A stretch of DNA of 64,000 nucleotides from Candidatus Methylobacter oryzae (GCF_003994235.2 NZ_RYFG02000111.1:21233-85232), one strand, 5' to 3'; counted from the first letter of the stretch, positions 44,211 to 53,605 are shown. The notes: generated from the letters alone by a model not told the origin. Translations and numbers: made by a program.

Positions 44211-44825
44211 ATGCATACACAGTTGCCCAATAATAATCAAAACAAACGCGGCAAACGTTCGATAAACAAGTTTTGGACTGTTTTATCGGCATTATGTTTA
44301 AGCGTATTGTTTTCTACGCCAAGCTACAGCCATAGAGGAGCCGCCGATGAGGTTGATGTTTGCCGCATCCGGGTTGGTACCGAAAAAATCCACTTTACCG
44401 CCTATACGCCGACCTTTACCCAAAGCCAGGGTTTTTGCCGCTTTATTCCTAACGTGGGCCTGACTAACCTGATTTTCGACTATGAAGGTAAGAAACTTCG
44501 CGATGTTTCGATAGAGTTTGAAGTGACTAAAGAGCCGGAAGGCACGCGTATTTTTTATTTGGAGCCGCAAAAGACTAAATCGGGCACCGTTAAAGCGGAC
44601 GTTGATTTTTCCAAATACGGCGCCGGTGATTACCTTGCGCATGTGACTATCATGCATGACGGCGAAAAACAGGATACGCACTTGCCGTTTGTCGTTGGTG
44701 CGGAAGAAGAAAAAACGCCTTGGCGCCGGTATTTGTTTTTTGTTATATCCGTAGCGGTGCTGGTGACTCTAGGTATTGCCTATTTAACTCGTAAATACGG
44801 CGATCAACAAAACACCGATATTTAA
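44211..44825 (+). CDS. Hypothetical periplasmic protein with C-terminal anchor
   Basis: A 204-residue protein. After a basic N-terminal stretch comes a signal helix (about 24-42, FWTVLSALCLSVLFSTPSYS). A beta-rich domain follows (about 43-170) with a DVCRIRVGTEKIHFTAYTP start and FCRF; the two Cys could pair. The later part, RDVSIEFEVTKEPEGTRIFY and GDYLAHVTIMHDG, looks like an immunoglobulin-like sandwich. A transmembrane helix (about 176-195) anchors the end. I chose the ATG at 44211, which follows AGAGGAAG. The upstream in-frame extension is AT-rich and unlikely. No family recognised. Confidence 0.7.
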   Translation: MHTQLPNNNQNKRGKRSINKFWTVLSALCLSVLFSTPSYSHRGAADEVDVCRIRVGTEKIHFTAYTPTFTQSQGFCRFIPNVGLTNLIFDYEGKKLRDVSIEFEVTKEPEGTRIFYLEPQKTKSGTVKADVDFSKYGAGDYLAHVTIMHDGEKQDTHLPFVVGAEEEKTPWRRYLFFVISVAVLVTLGIAYLTRKYGDQQNTDI

Positions 44826-44839
44826 TAAAACTTTGCAAA

Positions 44840-45367
44840 TTACTCCGACGGTATGAGTGCCAACAAATCGGTGACGCCAACGTCTAATCCTTGCTGTGAC
44901 AGCAAAGTCGTGGCTTGGCCGCGGTGATGGGTTTGGTGATTAAAGAAGTGCAGCATCAGATTGGCGAAGTTTTTGGTTAAAGTTTCGCCTTTCATATTGC
45001 GATAAGCCAGTTTATGATCCAGGTCGGATGCGTCGAGCTGTTCGCACCAGGTTACGATTGTGTCATCCAAGTGCCGCCGTTCTTCATTCAGTGCGCTGAA
45101 ATCATTGAATAGGATTTGCGCTAGGGCTTGGGGCTTTGGCACCGAGCGAATCCGGTCTAAAGCCGGATGTTGCGCCGGATGCTCGGAAAAGCGTTGCAGC
45201 CAGATAATATCGGCCACGACGATATGATTCAACGTACCTTGCAATGAGCCGAAAAATGCACCGCGATCTTTGGCAAGTTCCTCGGCAGATAGCTGGGCAG
45301 CGGTGTCGTAGAGCTTGCCGTTCATCCATTGGTTGTAACGGCTCAATAAGCGCAAATGCTCAATCAT
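44840..45367 (-). CDS. DinB-family protein
   Basis: A 175-residue four-helix-bundle metalloprotein of the DinB/YfiT superfamily. Visible: LSRYNQWMNGKLYD at the N-terminus, LNHIVVADIIWLQRF (first metal His, about 47) and FFNHQTHHRGQATTLLSQ (the HxxxH pair, about 130). The family includes damage-induced proteins and thiol transferases; the substrate is unknown. Its ATG overlaps the stop of the upstream YdjM-like gene (ATGA), and CAGGAG is the RBS. The longer start at 45421 would lie within the neighbour. Confidence 0.88.
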   Translation of the reverse strand: MIEHLRLLSRYNQWMNGKLYDTAAQLSAEELAKDRGAFFGSLQGTLNHIVVADIIWLQRFSEHPAQHPALDRIRSVPKPQALAQILFNDFSALNEERRHLDDTIVTWCEQLDASDLDHKLAYRNMKGETLTKNFANLMLHFFNHQTHHRGQATTLLSQQGLDVGVTDLLALIPSE

Positions 45368-46131
45368 GATTTCACTCCTGTTTTGCCGGTTTTTGTTGTG
45401 GACGTTTTCGAATCCGGACATTGGGAACCTGTCAATACTTTAATTAACGGTATCGGAGAGGGCGCAATCGGGTACAGCATTATCGTACAAATAGCCATTA
45501 ATGCCGACGCAGTCATGCTCTTATAACTAAATAACTTCAATGCGGTGCCAAAAGAATTTTTCATCCTTAAATTCGATAAATCCGTGCTGTAGATTTCGTC
45601 CAATAGCAAATGGACAACAAATCCCAACGCAATGAAAATGCCGTTTAGCCACGCGTGCAGAACCTTCCAATGCAGAAAACGATAACTAATGCAGGTCATT
45701 AACAACGCAAAAAACGAAGCAGCCAATAGGGAATGAAAGACGCCGCGATGAACGGTAAAGCGGTTAAACAACGCGAACACACCGTGACGAATCAGGAAGT
45801 AAGTGCCTGCCGCGCTCAATAATAGCGGGTATGGTTCATAATTGTTTTTATACCCAAAGGGCATAAGTTTCGTTTGAGCAGACGAGCTGCTCAACTCAGC
45901 TTTAAACGCATGCAGTGCCGCTAACGCACCCATGAAAGCCAACACGCTAAACAACAGTTTTACCGGCCTTGAGTTGCTTGCATCGATATCGGGCAGCATT
46001 CCGCCTAATGTCGTGAGGAAAACAAACCAAAGTATATCGCCATTGGTAATTAAATGGGCATCGACGGCAACTAGGCTCGCTCCGATACCGGCAGCCGCGG
46101 CAACACATAAGTGGGTATTAAAATTAGCCAT
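45364..46131 (-). CDS. YdjM-like membrane-bound hydrolase carrying an in-frame repeat insertion
   Basis: A 255-residue membrane protein of the YdjM/LexA-regulated metal-dependent hydrolase family. The core HRGVFHSLLAA (metal-binding His pair), HLLLDEIYSTD near 180 and FNTHLCVAAAAG at the start are the family hallmarks. Five or six hydrophobic segments are present. At about residues 75-90 the sequence KAELSSSSAQTKLMPFGYK is encoded by a family C repeat (45847-45906), inserted without breaking the frame. The ATG at 46131 (MANFNTHL) is chosen over 46143. It is coupled to the DinB gene. Confidence 0.85.
   Translation of the reverse strand: MANFNTHLCVAAAAGIGASLVAVDAHLITNGDILWFVFLTTLGGMLPDIDASNSRPVKLLFSVLAFMGALAALHAFKAELSSSSAQTKLMPFGYKNNYEPYPLLLSAAGTYFLIRHGVFALFNRFTVHRGVFHSLLAASFFALLMTCISYRFLHWKVLHAWLNGIFIALGFVVHLLLDEIYSTDLSNLRMKNSFGTALKLFSYKSMTASALMAICTIMLYPIAPSPIPLIKVLTGSQCPDSKTSTTKTGKTGVKS
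45847..45906. repeat. Family C repeat inside the YdjM-like gene
   Basis: Plus-strand reading: TTTATACCCAAAGGGCATAA, GTTTCGTTTGAGCAGACG, AGCTGCTCAACTCAGCTTTAA. It is a near-identical copy of the others but lies wholly inside an open reading frame. Confidence 0.85.
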
Positions 46132-46312
46132 ATAAAACAACAATTATTTTTAAATCTGAATATGACGCTTGTATTTATAAATTAAGCCGGATTGAGCATC
46201 GGTTATTCCGTTGCTCTGTTTTGATCGATCGAGTTTTCGGTGCGGTAATTCATTGCAAGGTACGCGTGCCGTACCTTGATTGAGAAACCGAAAAATGTGC
46301 AGATAGAGGACT

Positions 46313-47446
46313 TTATGCTTGCACTAGTAAATTAACCAGTATTTGTTCGTAAATATTGGACAAAATTTCCAAGTCTTCCACGCCAATATGTTCATTAATC
46401 TTATGGATGCTTTCATTCAACGGACCGAGTTCGATAACCTGTGCGCCGGTTGGGGCGATAAAGCGTCCATCCGAGGTGCCGCCGCCGGTATCGTCAGCGG
46501 TTTCAAAGCCGGTCACGGTTTTGATCGCGGCATGGGCGGCATCGATTAATGCGCCCGGTTGGGTTAGAAACGGGTTGCCTGACAAGCGCCATTCAAGTTG
46601 ATATTTGAAATCGTATCTGTCCAGGATCGCGTGGGTGCGTCGCTTGATGGTTTCTTCGTCCAATTCGGTGCAAAAACGCAGGTTGAACTGTACGTTAACA
46701 CTGCCGGGGATGATGTTTTCGGCACCGGTGCCGGCATTGATATTGGAAACCTGCAGGCTGGTCGGCGGGAAAAACGCGTTGCCGTGATCCCAGACTTCTT
46801 CTGTCAGGTCTTTTAACGCCGGCGCAAAGCTGTGTATCGGGTTATCGGCCAGCTCAGGATAGGCGACGTGGCCTTGTATGCCGGCAATAGTCAATTTGGC
46901 GCATAAGGAGCCGCGGCGGCCGACGCGAATCACGTCGCCGATTTTTTTGTCGCTGGACGGTTCGCCGACCAGGCACCAGTCTATTTTTTCGTTGCGCTGT
47001 TCCAGCACTTCGACGACTTTTACCACGCCGTTGGTGGCAATGCCTTCTTCGTCGCTGGTCATCATTACCGCGATAGAGCCTTTGTGATCCGGATGTTTGG
47101 CGATAAAACGCTCGACCGCGGTGATAAAGCAAGCTATGCCGCCTTTCATGTCGGCGGTGCCGCGGCCATAAAGTTTATCGCCGATAATGGTTGGTTCGAA
47201 CGGCGGTGAAACCCAGCTATCGGCCGGCCCCGTAGGCACCACATCGGTATGGCCGAGGAAGGTTAGCAACGGTTTTGCAGCGCCGCGTCTAAGCCAGATG
47301 TTTTGAGTGTCTTCAAAGTCCAGGCGTTCTTCGTTGAAGCCCAGTTTAGTTAAACGCGCAGCCAGTACATCCTGGCAGCCCGCATCTTTTGGTGTGACCG
47401 ATTCGCGGCTGATAAGGTCTTTAAGAAGTTCTAGTGTGTCGCTCAT
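46313..47446 (-). CDS. dapE: Succinyl-diaminopimelate desuccinylase
   Basis: Zinc/cobalt hydrolase releasing succinate from N-succinyl-LL-DAP in the lysine and peptidoglycan pathway. The 377 residues are normal for DapE. Visible: ELLKDLISRESVTP at the start, LGHTDVVPTGP (about 66), GRGTADMKGGIACF (about 94), TSDEEG (about 130), EPSS (about 162) and the C-terminal TGGGTSDGRFI. With dapD and dapC nearby it completes the succinylase branch. In Escherichia coli yffB also precedes dapE, and yffB is upstream here too. Confidence 0.96.
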   Translation of the reverse strand: MSDTLELLKDLISRESVTPKDAGCQDVLAARLTKLGFNEERLDFEDTQNIWLRRGAAKPLLTFLGHTDVVPTGPADSWVSPPFEPTIIGDKLYGRGTADMKGGIACFITAVERFIAKHPDHKGSIAVMMTSDEEGIATNGVVKVVEVLEQRNEKIDWCLVGEPSSDKKIGDVIRVGRRGSLCAKLTIAGIQGHVAYPELADNPIHSFAPALKDLTEEVWDHGNAFFPPTSLQVSNINAGTGAENIIPGSVNVQFNLRFCTELDEETIKRRTHAILDRYDFKYQLEWRLSGNPFLTQPGALIDAAHAAIKTVTGFETADDTGGGTSDGRFIAPTGAQVIELGPLNESIHKINEHIGVEDLEILSNIYEQILVNLLVQA

Positions 47447-47634
47447 AATGATTTTCTCGTTCTCACACGCCGCCTTTTGGCAAGGGTTAGGACGGGCGTG
47501 GGAATGTTATCGTGAAAGGGCTCGTATCATTTTGCATTTGTGGTTGGCGGCGTAGTGTGCTCTTCGGCACGGCTCGGGCAGGCTTTGAGGCATTTCCACG
47601 CATCTTGCCCCGTTCGAAACATTGCAGTCAGATC

Positions 47635-47712
47635 TTCCAGGTTTTACGACTGCCATGCATGGCGGAAGTGCTGGAGTCGCCGGGAGCTGCTTCAGTAAAA
47701 ACCTGGGAGGTC
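47635..47712. repeat. Family A repeat (copy 5)
   Basis: From CTTCCAGGTTTTACGACTG through CCATGCATGGCGG and GTCGCCGGGAGC to TAAAAACCTGGGAGGTC. About 78 bp long, it is the simplest near-complete copy. The rest of the 47447-47787 gap has no gene. Confidence 0.75.
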
Positions 47713-47787
47713 GCATCTAACAGTAGGTAAGAGACGGCGACTTATGTATAGCGATGATTGCAACGCGTAGGCGAGGGAGCAACGGAT

Positions 47788-48159
47788 TTATTTTTCCGCC
47801 ATGCCTGTTTCCGGAAGGCTTGCGGCATAGCCGTTATCCTTGCTGTTGAAGCCAAGGATCAGTTTGTCGCCGGTATCCAGAACCGGGCGTTTAATCAGGG
47901 TAGGGGTAGCCAACATCAATTGTATGGCTTTTTCCTGCGTCAGATCGCTTTGCTGTTCGGCGCTGAGTTGCCGCCAACTGGTACTGCTGCGGTTAAGCAG
48001 TTTGTTCCAGTCTAAATGCTCGGCAAAATGGCGTAGTAACTCGGGCGTTAAACCATCGACTCGAAAATCGTGGAACCGATAGGCAATGCCGTTTTGCTCC
48101 AACCAATTGCGAGCCTTTTTAACGGTATCGCAATTTTTTATTCCGTAAAGTGTATGCAT
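47788..48159 (-). CDS. yffB: ArsC-like protein YffB
   Basis: A 123-residue thioredoxin-fold protein of the ArsC/Spx superfamily, YffB type. The start TLYGIKNCDTVKKARNWLEQNG carries the conserved single Cys, then YRFHDFRVDGLT, and the late TPTLIKRPVLD with the cis-Pro loop. YffB is described as a glutathione-dependent thiol reductase-like protein rather than an arsenate reductase. Neighbourhood with dapE is conserved in gammaproteobacteria. Confidence 0.88.
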   Translation of the reverse strand: MHTLYGIKNCDTVKKARNWLEQNGIAYRFHDFRVDGLTPELLRHFAEHLDWNKLLNRSSTSWRQLSAEQQSDLTQEKAIQLMLATPTLIKRPVLDTGDKLILGFNSKDNGYAASLPETGMAEK

Positions 48160-48165
48160 GGTTTT

Positions 48166-48408
48166 TTACAGTTGGCTATTCAATAATTCGTCAATGCTGG
48201 GCAATTTCTTGTCAGCTTTGCAGCGGTTTTTATAAACGTCGACAAATTCCATAAAAGCTTGTTCCAGGTCGGCCAGGATTTCTTCTTCGTTTTCGCGCTC
48301 TTCATCGGGAACATCCTGCGAATCCAAATATTCGTGCTGCAGGGCGACTTCGCTGTTTAAAGCCAGTGTCGCGTAAATGATCGCATTGTTTGATAGATTG
48401 TCGCTCAT
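48166..48408 (-). CDS. Hypothetical 80-residue acidic protein
   Basis: A helical, highly acidic small protein (MSDNLSNNAIIYATLALN, then a run of Glu/Asp, ERENEEEILADLEQAF, and SIDELLNSQL). Its stop is 6 bp before yffB, so both share a transcript. No family known to me. It has a single Cys, in KNRCKADKK. Confidence 0.65.
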   Translation of the reverse strand: MSDNLSNNAIIYATLALNSEVALQHEYLDSQDVPDEERENEEEILADLEQAFMEFVDVYKNRCKADKKLPSIDELLNSQL

Positions 48409-48507
48409 GATATTGGCCTTGATTAAGTTATCGGTCGGTTAGTATTAAGTAAGGGCGCGCACGGCACTCCTTACAGAGAATGGCGTTATGTTTGGAATAG
48501 TGAATTA

Positions 48508-48978
48508 TCAGTCCTGTTTTCTAAAACGAATGGTCAGCCCTTGCAAGAAGTTTCTCAGGATCTGGTCGCCGCATTCGCGGTGATGCTTATGGCCTTTTTG
48601 CCTGAAAAAAGAGCTCAGTTCGCCTTTGGACAGTGCGAAGTCTGCCAGTTTTAACGTGTTCAGCATGTCTTCTTCCCTGAATTCCAGTGCAATTCTCAAT
48701 TTCTTAAGAATAATATTATTGGTTAACGGCTCCGGCTTTTTTTCCTGGGTCGGCGGATTCTCCTGTCGGCCTCTTCTATAAACGATCAGTCCGTCCAGAA
48801 ATTGCTCCATCAGCTTATTGTTCAGCGGAACGTAATCGGTTTCATTATTTTTTTTCAGAAATTTCAATAACTGGTCGCGGCTTATTTCGGCGCCGCTTAA
48901 GGCGAAGATCTCGATCATGGTCGGGTCTTTCAGCTCTAAAGCGTAGCGTACCCGGCGTAATACATCGTTGTTAATCAT
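48508..48978 (-). CDS. DUF1456 family protein (YehS-like)
   Basis: A 156-residue protein made of two copies of the DUF1456 module. The first is MINNDVLRRVRYALELKDPTMIEIFAL through QFLDGLIVYRRG; the second is LTNNIILKKLRIALEFREEDML through FLQGLTIRFR. The duplicated (L/T)NN(D/I)(V/I)L(R/K)(R/K)(V/L)R.ALE start defines the family, whose function is unknown. Confidence 0.88.
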   Translation of the reverse strand: MINNDVLRRVRYALELKDPTMIEIFALSGAEISRDQLLKFLKKNNETDYVPLNNKLMEQFLDGLIVYRRGRQENPPTQEKKPEPLTNNIILKKLRIALEFREEDMLNTLKLADFALSKGELSSFFRQKGHKHHRECGDQILRNFLQGLTIRFRKQD

Positions 48979-48983
48979 GTTTT

Positions 48984-49628
48984 TTATAGGGTGTGGGGTG
49001 GCTGTACAGTATTTTGTACACGGTTGGCATCCGTTTCTTCAAGAGCTGCCTGATTTTTTTCCTGCAAGAAAGCAAGCACATCGTCGTTGTTGACTTGATA
49101 GTAAATATCTTCAACAAGCACGGTAACGCCTAACGAATCAAAAGTAATCTCATCGCCAAGATAGTAATAAAAAGATTGCCAATGCTCTTTCTTTTTAAAG
49201 ACCTCAACTTCCGCGATGGTTTGATCGATTAAAACATACTCCTCCAATGTCGGAATATTTCGGTATTTCAATCGCTTAGCGGTTTTGTCAAACTTCCGGG
49301 TCGATGGCGACAGCACTTCGACAATAATGACCGGCGATTGTTTGTAATAGTCCGAGTCATCGTTCTTCTGGCAAACCACCATCACATCGGGGTAGAAAAA
49401 ATCGTTAGCCACCTTCACTTTCATGTCGGCTATAAAAGTTCTGCAAGGCGTGCCTTTAAGCTGGCTTCTTAACTCGCTAGCCATATTTAGGGATAGCAAA
49501 TTATGAGTTTCACTTGCCCCAGCCATTGCAAAGACTTCACCGTCAATGAATTCGTGCTTACATTCAGCAACAAGTTCGCCTTGTAGATACTCTTCTTCGC
49601 TTATTTTATTCGCGTAGTTCAAGTTCAT
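48984..49628 (-). CDS. Uma2-family endonuclease-like protein
   Basis: A 214-residue protein of the Uma2/DUF820 family with a PD-(D/E)XK-type fold. The pattern ISEEEYLQGE, HEFIDGEVFAMAGAS, FFYPDVMVVCQ, VIIVEVLSPSTRKFD and KYRNIPTLEEYVLID is diagnostic; the catalytic Asp (YPDV) and the Glu in VEVLS are present. Members are common in cyanobacteria and mobile contexts with no known role. It lies between dapD and the DUF1456 gene. Confidence 0.88.
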   Translation of the reverse strand: MNLNYANKISEEEYLQGELVAECKHEFIDGEVFAMAGASETHNLLSLNMASELRSQLKGTPCRTFIADMKVKVANDFFYPDVMVVCQKNDDSDYYKQSPVIIVEVLSPSTRKFDKTAKRLKYRNIPTLEEYVLIDQTIAEVEVFKKKEHWQSFYYYLGDEITFDSLGVTVLVEDIYYQVNNDDVLAFLQEKNQAALEETDANRVQNTVQPPHTL

Positions 49629-49674
49629 TGTTGCTCTCCTTTTTTAGCGTGGGGCAAGTGTCGAGTTTATAGAA

Positions 49675-50493
49675 TTAATCCCTCAATAACTCGTTAATGC
49701 CGGTTTTGCTGCGGGTTTTTTCGTCGACTTGCTTGATGATAACCGCACAGTACAGGCTGTATTTGCCGTCCGCAGAAGGCAGGTTGCCGGAAACGACGAC
49801 CGAGCCGGCAGGAATGCGGCCGTAACTGATTTCGCCGGTCATGCGGTTGTAGATTTTGGTGCTTTGGCCGATGTAAACACCCATCGAAATGACCGAGCCT
49901 TCTTCAACGATAACGCCTTCGACGATTTCGGAACGCGCGCCGATAAAGCAGTTGTCTTCAATGATAGTCGGGCCGGCTTGCAACGGTTCCAACACGCCGC
50001 CAATGCCGACGCCGCCGGATAAATGCACGTTCTTGCCGATTTGCGCGCAAGAGCCGACCGTAACCCAGGTATCGACCATCGTGCCGCTATCGACGTAGCC
50101 GCCGATGTTCACGTAGGACGGCATTAGGATGGCGCCGGGGGCGATGTAGGAACCGCGGCGGGCAACCGCGTTCGGCACGACGCGCACGCCGGCTTGGGCG
50201 AAATCTTCTTCGCTGTAGCTGGCGAATTTGCTGTCGACTTTGTCGTAATAGCGCGTGTTGCCGCCGTCCATCAGCCTGTTTTCGTTGATTCTAAACGACA
50301 ATAATACGGCTTTTTTAAGCCATTGGTTGGTGACCCATTCGCCGCTGGTTTTTTCGGCGACGCGGCCTTTGCCGCTGTCCAGCAGGTTGATCGCTTCTTC
50401 AACGGCTGAGCGCACTTCCTGGGAAACGGTTGCAGGCGTAATGTCTGCACGGTTTTCAAAAGCGTCGTTAATGATTTGTTCTAGTTGTGACAT
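49675..50493 (-). CDS. dapD: Tetrahydrodipicolinate N-succinyltransferase
   Basis: Transfers succinyl from succinyl-CoA to tetrahydrodipicolinate in DAP synthesis. The 272 residues show an N-terminal helical domain ([17 protein letters not shown]) and a left-handed beta-helix of hexapeptide repeats ([48 protein letters not shown]). Length and the VLEPLQA motif distinguish it from acyltransferases such as LpxA. It follows dapC by about 8 bp. Confidence 0.96.
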   Translation of the reverse strand: MSQLEQIINDAFENRADITPATVSQEVRSAVEEAINLLDSGKGRVAEKTSGEWVTNQWLKKAVLLSFRINENRLMDGGNTRYYDKVDSKFASYSEEDFAQAGVRVVPNAVARRGSYIAPGAILMPSYVNIGGYVDSGTMVDTWVTVGSCAQIGKNVHLSGGVGIGGVLEPLQAGPTIIEDNCFIGARSEIVEGVIVEEGSVISMGVYIGQSTKIYNRMTGEISYGRIPAGSVVVSGNLPSADGKYSLYCAVIIKQVDEKTRSKTGINELLRD

Positions 50494-50501
50494 AGTTCTT
50501 C

Positions 50502-51752
50502 TTATAAAGAGTTAAGGAAAATTTTTATGCGTTGCGCGGCCTCGATGCATTCGTCCAACGGCGCAACCAGCGCGATCCTGACATGGTTAAGGCCGGGATC
50601 AATGCCGTCGCAATCGCGGGACAGATAACTGCCGGGCAGCACGGTGATGTTTTGCTGCGCAAACAATTGCTTGGCGAATTCGGTATCGGCAATCGGCGTT
50701 TTCAACCAGACGTAGAAGCTGGCCGGCGGTTTAATGACGGTGCAGACATCGCCGACAATATCGATAAACGCGGCGAATTTTTCCCGGTACAAGCGCCGGT
50801 TTTCAATCACATGTTGCTCATCCTGCCAAGCCTGGATGCTGGCATGCTGGGTTGGTAACGGCATCGCGCAGCCGTGGTAAGTCCGGTATTGGAAATAATG
50901 CTTCAAAAGGTCCGCATCGCCCGCGACAAAGCCCGAGCGTAAACCCGGCGCGTTGGAGCGTTTCGATAAGCTGTGAAAAATCACGCAGCGTTTGAACGCG
51001 GTATTGCCCATGCTATAAGCGGTTTGCAGCAAGCCCGGCGGCGGGTTGTTTTCGTCGTCGTAAATTTCGGTGTAGCACTCGTCGGAAGCAATCACGAAAT
51101 CATGTTTTTCAGCCAATTTCAGCAGCTTTTCGTGGCTGGCTTGGTCGATGACCGAGCCGGTCGGGTTGCCGGGCGAGCAAATGTAAATCAATTGGCAACG
51201 TTGCCATATCTCATCCGGCACCGAATCAAAATCCGGTAAATAGCCGGAGTCTTCCAGCGTATTTAGATAGTATGGTTCTGCGCCTGCCAGCAAGGCCGCG
51301 CCTTCATAGATCTGGTAAAACGGGTTCGGCATGATTACGACCGGTGCCGGTTTTATCGCCAGGGATGGTGTGTATGCCGCAAACCTGCCGGGAGCAGGTG
51401 CGGCGCTGGTATCTATCAAGCATTGGGCAAACGAAAACAACGCTTCGCGGGTGCCGTTAACCGGTAAAACCTGGGTTTCGGCATTAACCGCGTCGGCCGG
51501 AATCCGGAAACGCCGGCTGATCCATCCGGCAATCGCTCGCCTGAGTTCGGGTATGCCTTTGGTGGTCGGATAATTAGCTAAACCATGCAGATGGGTTAAC
51601 AGCGCTTCCTGGATTAAGTGCGGAGTGGCATGAGTCGGTTCGCCCATCGACAGGGCAATATGCGATTTGTCTTTAGGGGGGACGATGCCTTGTTTAAGTT
51701 GCGCCAGTTTTTCAAACGGGTAGGGGTGTAAATATTTTAAATTAGGTGTCAT
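50502..51752 (-). CDS. dapC: Succinyldiaminopimelate aminotransferase
   Basis: PLP-dependent class I/II aminotransferase converting N-succinyl-2-amino-6-oxopimelate to N-succinyl-LL-DAP. The 416 residues include [15 protein letters not shown] at the start, [18 protein letters not shown] (about 77), SPGNPTGSV (about 194), [13 protein letters not shown] (about 220) and the PLP Lys in [17 protein letters not shown] (about 261). This N-terminal pattern is that of the proteobacterial DapC class. It is paired with dapD. Confidence 0.93.
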   Translation of the reverse strand: MTPNLKYLHPYPFEKLAQLKQGIVPPKDKSHIALSMGEPTHATPHLIQEALLTHLHGLANYPTTKGIPELRRAIAGWISRRFRIPADAVNAETQVLPVNGTREALFSFAQCLIDTSAAPAPGRFAAYTPSLAIKPAPVVIMPNPFYQIYEGAALLAGAEPYYLNTLEDSGYLPDFDSVPDEIWQRCQLIYICSPGNPTGSVIDQASHEKLLKLAEKHDFVIASDECYTEIYDDENNPPPGLLQTAYSMGNTAFKRCVIFHSLSKRSNAPGLRSGFVAGDADLLKHYFQYRTYHGCAMPLPTQHASIQAWQDEQHVIENRRLYREKFAAFIDIVGDVCTVIKPPASFYVWLKTPIADTEFAKQLFAQQNITVLPGSYLSRDCDGIDPGLNHVRIALVAPLDECIEAAQRIKIFLNSL

Positions 51753-51755
51753 TGA

Positions 51756-52535
51756 TTAGTTGCAGTGCGGTTGTTTACCCGCGGCCTGGGCTTGCTGGAA
51801 TAAACTCATGGCTTGCGGCATGTGCTTTTCTAAATCCTGGATGCGTGTGGCGTGAGAAGGATGGGTCGACATGAATTCTAGCGGCTGTTGACCTTGCGAG
51901 GCGCGTTCCATTTTTTGCCACAAGCCGATGCTTTGCTGCGGATCAAAGCCGGCTTTCGCCATTAAGTCGACACCGATTACGTCGGCTTCGCTTTCATGCG
52001 TGCGGCTGTAAGGCATCAATATGCCGTATTGCGCGCCGACACCTAACATACCCAGCGCTGTTTGACCTAAAGCGGTTTGCGGCTGGCTGACCGCCTGGAT
52101 GACGCTCAGGCCCTGATTAACCGCCATTTCTTGCGAGGCCCGCTCATTGCTGTGTTTGGCAAGGACGTGGCCGACTTCATGGCCGATGACCGCTGCTAAT
52201 TGATCCTGATTGTAGACTAATTGAAGCATGCCGGTATGGACGCCGATTTTATTGCCGGGCAATGCAAACGCGTTGGGCGTGTTGTCTTTAAAGACCACAA
52301 CTTCCCAATTGCCGCCGATCTCTCGGGTAATTGCCCCGGCAATGCAGTTTGTCACTTGATTATATTTGCTGTCAGTACTGATAGGTTTTTGCTTTTTTAG
52401 GTCATCGAAAGCTTGCAAGCCCATTTGGTCGATTTGTGCTTCGGGCATGAAGACCAGTTGGCTTCTGCCTGTGGGGCTCGTGATGCAGGCGCTTAATAAA
52501 CAGGTAACCAGAACCGGAAATATTTTTTTGCGCAT
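51756..52535 (-). CDS. M48 metallopeptidase lipoprotein
   Basis: A 259-residue envelope protease. The signal peptide ends in a lipobox (LLSAC, Cys at about 17), so it should be a lipoprotein. The zinc site is HEVGHVLAKH (about 118) with the third ligand Glu in HESEADVIG (about 183). It resembles the LoiP/BepA group of outer-membrane quality-control proteases, with no TPR domain. It follows dapC at 3 bp, so the two may share a transcript. Confidence 0.9.
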   Translation of the reverse strand: MRKKIFPVLVTCLLSACITSPTGRSQLVFMPEAQIDQMGLQAFDDLKKQKPISTDSKYNQVTNCIAGAITREIGGNWEVVVFKDNTPNAFALPGNKIGVHTGMLQLVYNQDQLAAVIGHEVGHVLAKHSNERASQEMAVNQGLSVIQAVSQPQTALGQTALGMLGVGAQYGILMPYSRTHESEADVIGVDLMAKAGFDPQQSIGLWQKMERASQGQQPLEFMSTHPSHATRIQDLEKHMPQAMSLFQQAQAAGKQPHCN

Positions 52536-52635
52536 AAAAATGACCTCTAGTTGCTATTTAAACGGGCGGCCATTTTAACGTAACTTTTTATCCGAGGTTT
52601 AAAAATGTAACTTGTCAGTCATGGAATGGGCGCAT

Positions 52636-53121
52636 TTACTTCAGAATCTTGGCGAACATTTGCTGATAATCTTCTTTTGACAGCACGCCGCTAACGCCGG
52701 TGCGCTGATGCGCTTTATCGAAAAAATAGGTTCTGGGCAATTCGCCATACCATTTCGGATCGATTTCAAATTGCAGCTTCTGGGTGTTCTCATCGGCATA
52801 AGCCCAGTTTTCAATATCGAATAACTGGTATTTTTTCAGGATTTGCCTGACTTGTTCGCTTGCGGACGGCTCATCCGCTGCCAGCATGATTATTTTTAGT
52901 TCCGGTTTGCTTTTGTGAATGTTGCTCAACAGTTCCATGTCTTGCAGGCACGAAGGGCAGTTGATGGACCAGATCACCAGCATGAATGGCCGGTTAGCGT
53001 TGGCGGCTAATATTTGCTGATAACTTCCGAAGACGAATGGAGACAGTTCGGCGTGTGCCGCACCGTTAAAAACATTTAAAAAAATGAATACGATGCTTAG
53101 GAAAGTTTGTTTGAAGCTCAT
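52636..53121 (-). CDS. Periplasmic thioredoxin-like protein
   Basis: A 161-residue exported thioredoxin-fold protein. A signal peptide ends at about AAHAEL. The redox motif is WSINCPSCLQDM (CPSC, about 58), followed by KIIMLAADEPSASEQV and ENTQKLQFEIDPKWYGELPRTYF with the cis-Pro. It is of the TlpA/ResA type, suggesting thiol reduction in the periplasm. It is 60 bp away from the YeeE genes and in the same orientation. Confidence 0.82.
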   Translation of the reverse strand: MSFKQTFLSIVFIFLNVFNGAAHAELSPFVFGSYQQILAANANRPFMLVIWSINCPSCLQDMELLSNIHKSKPELKIIMLAADEPSASEQVRQILKKYQLFDIENWAYADENTQKLQFEIDPKWYGELPRTYFFDKAHQRTGVSGVLSKEDYQQMFAKILK

Positions 53122-53181
53122 GTTGGTTCCTATGTCGATTTGTGAAAGTTTGGGTAACTGATTTTTGTAAGTGCCGGTAAA

Positions 53182-53601
53182 CTATCTGTTATTTTGTTGT
53201 TGAATGACTTTATATAAAACCATTCCGGCCAGCATTGACACAACAAATATCATTGCTTTGGTTTGTCCGGCGGCAGCGCTTACAACAGCCGGTCCGGGGC
53301 AAAATCCCGAAAGTCCCCAGCCGATGCCAAAGACCAAGCTGCCTGCCAGCAAACTTTTATCGATTTCGGTGACGTTGGATAAGCGCATTGGCTCCCCCAA
53401 CAAACTGCGCTGGCGTTTTTTAGCGATAGTAAAAGCCCCGGCTCCAATCGAAATCGCTCCGCCCATTACAAATGCGAGAGACGGGTCCCAATCGCCGGCT
53501 AAATCCAGAAAGCCGATAACCTTGGCCGGATTGGTCATGCCGGAAACGATAAGGCCCAAGCCGAATATGAGTCCAACCAGAAAAGCATTAACATTCAGCA
53601 T
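53182..53601 (-). CDS. YeeE/YedE-family protein, C-terminal-half subunit (DUF6691)
   Basis: A 139-residue membrane protein with four helices. The conserved motif GWGLSGFCPGPAVVSA carries a Cys in a re-entrant loop, as in thiosulfate/sulfur transporters of the YeeE/YedE family. The start, NVNAFLVGLIFGLGLIVSGM, is typical of the DUF6691 half. It works with the gene at 53606, which encodes the other half. Confidence 0.88.
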   Translation of the reverse strand: MLNVNAFLVGLIFGLGLIVSGMTNPAKVIGFLDLAGDWDPSLAFVMGGAISIGAGAFTIAKKRQRSLLGEPMRLSNVTEIDKSLLAGSLVFGIGWGLSGFCPGPAVVSAAAGQTKAMIFVVSMLAGMVLYKVIQQQNNR

Positions 53602-53605
53602 AATT

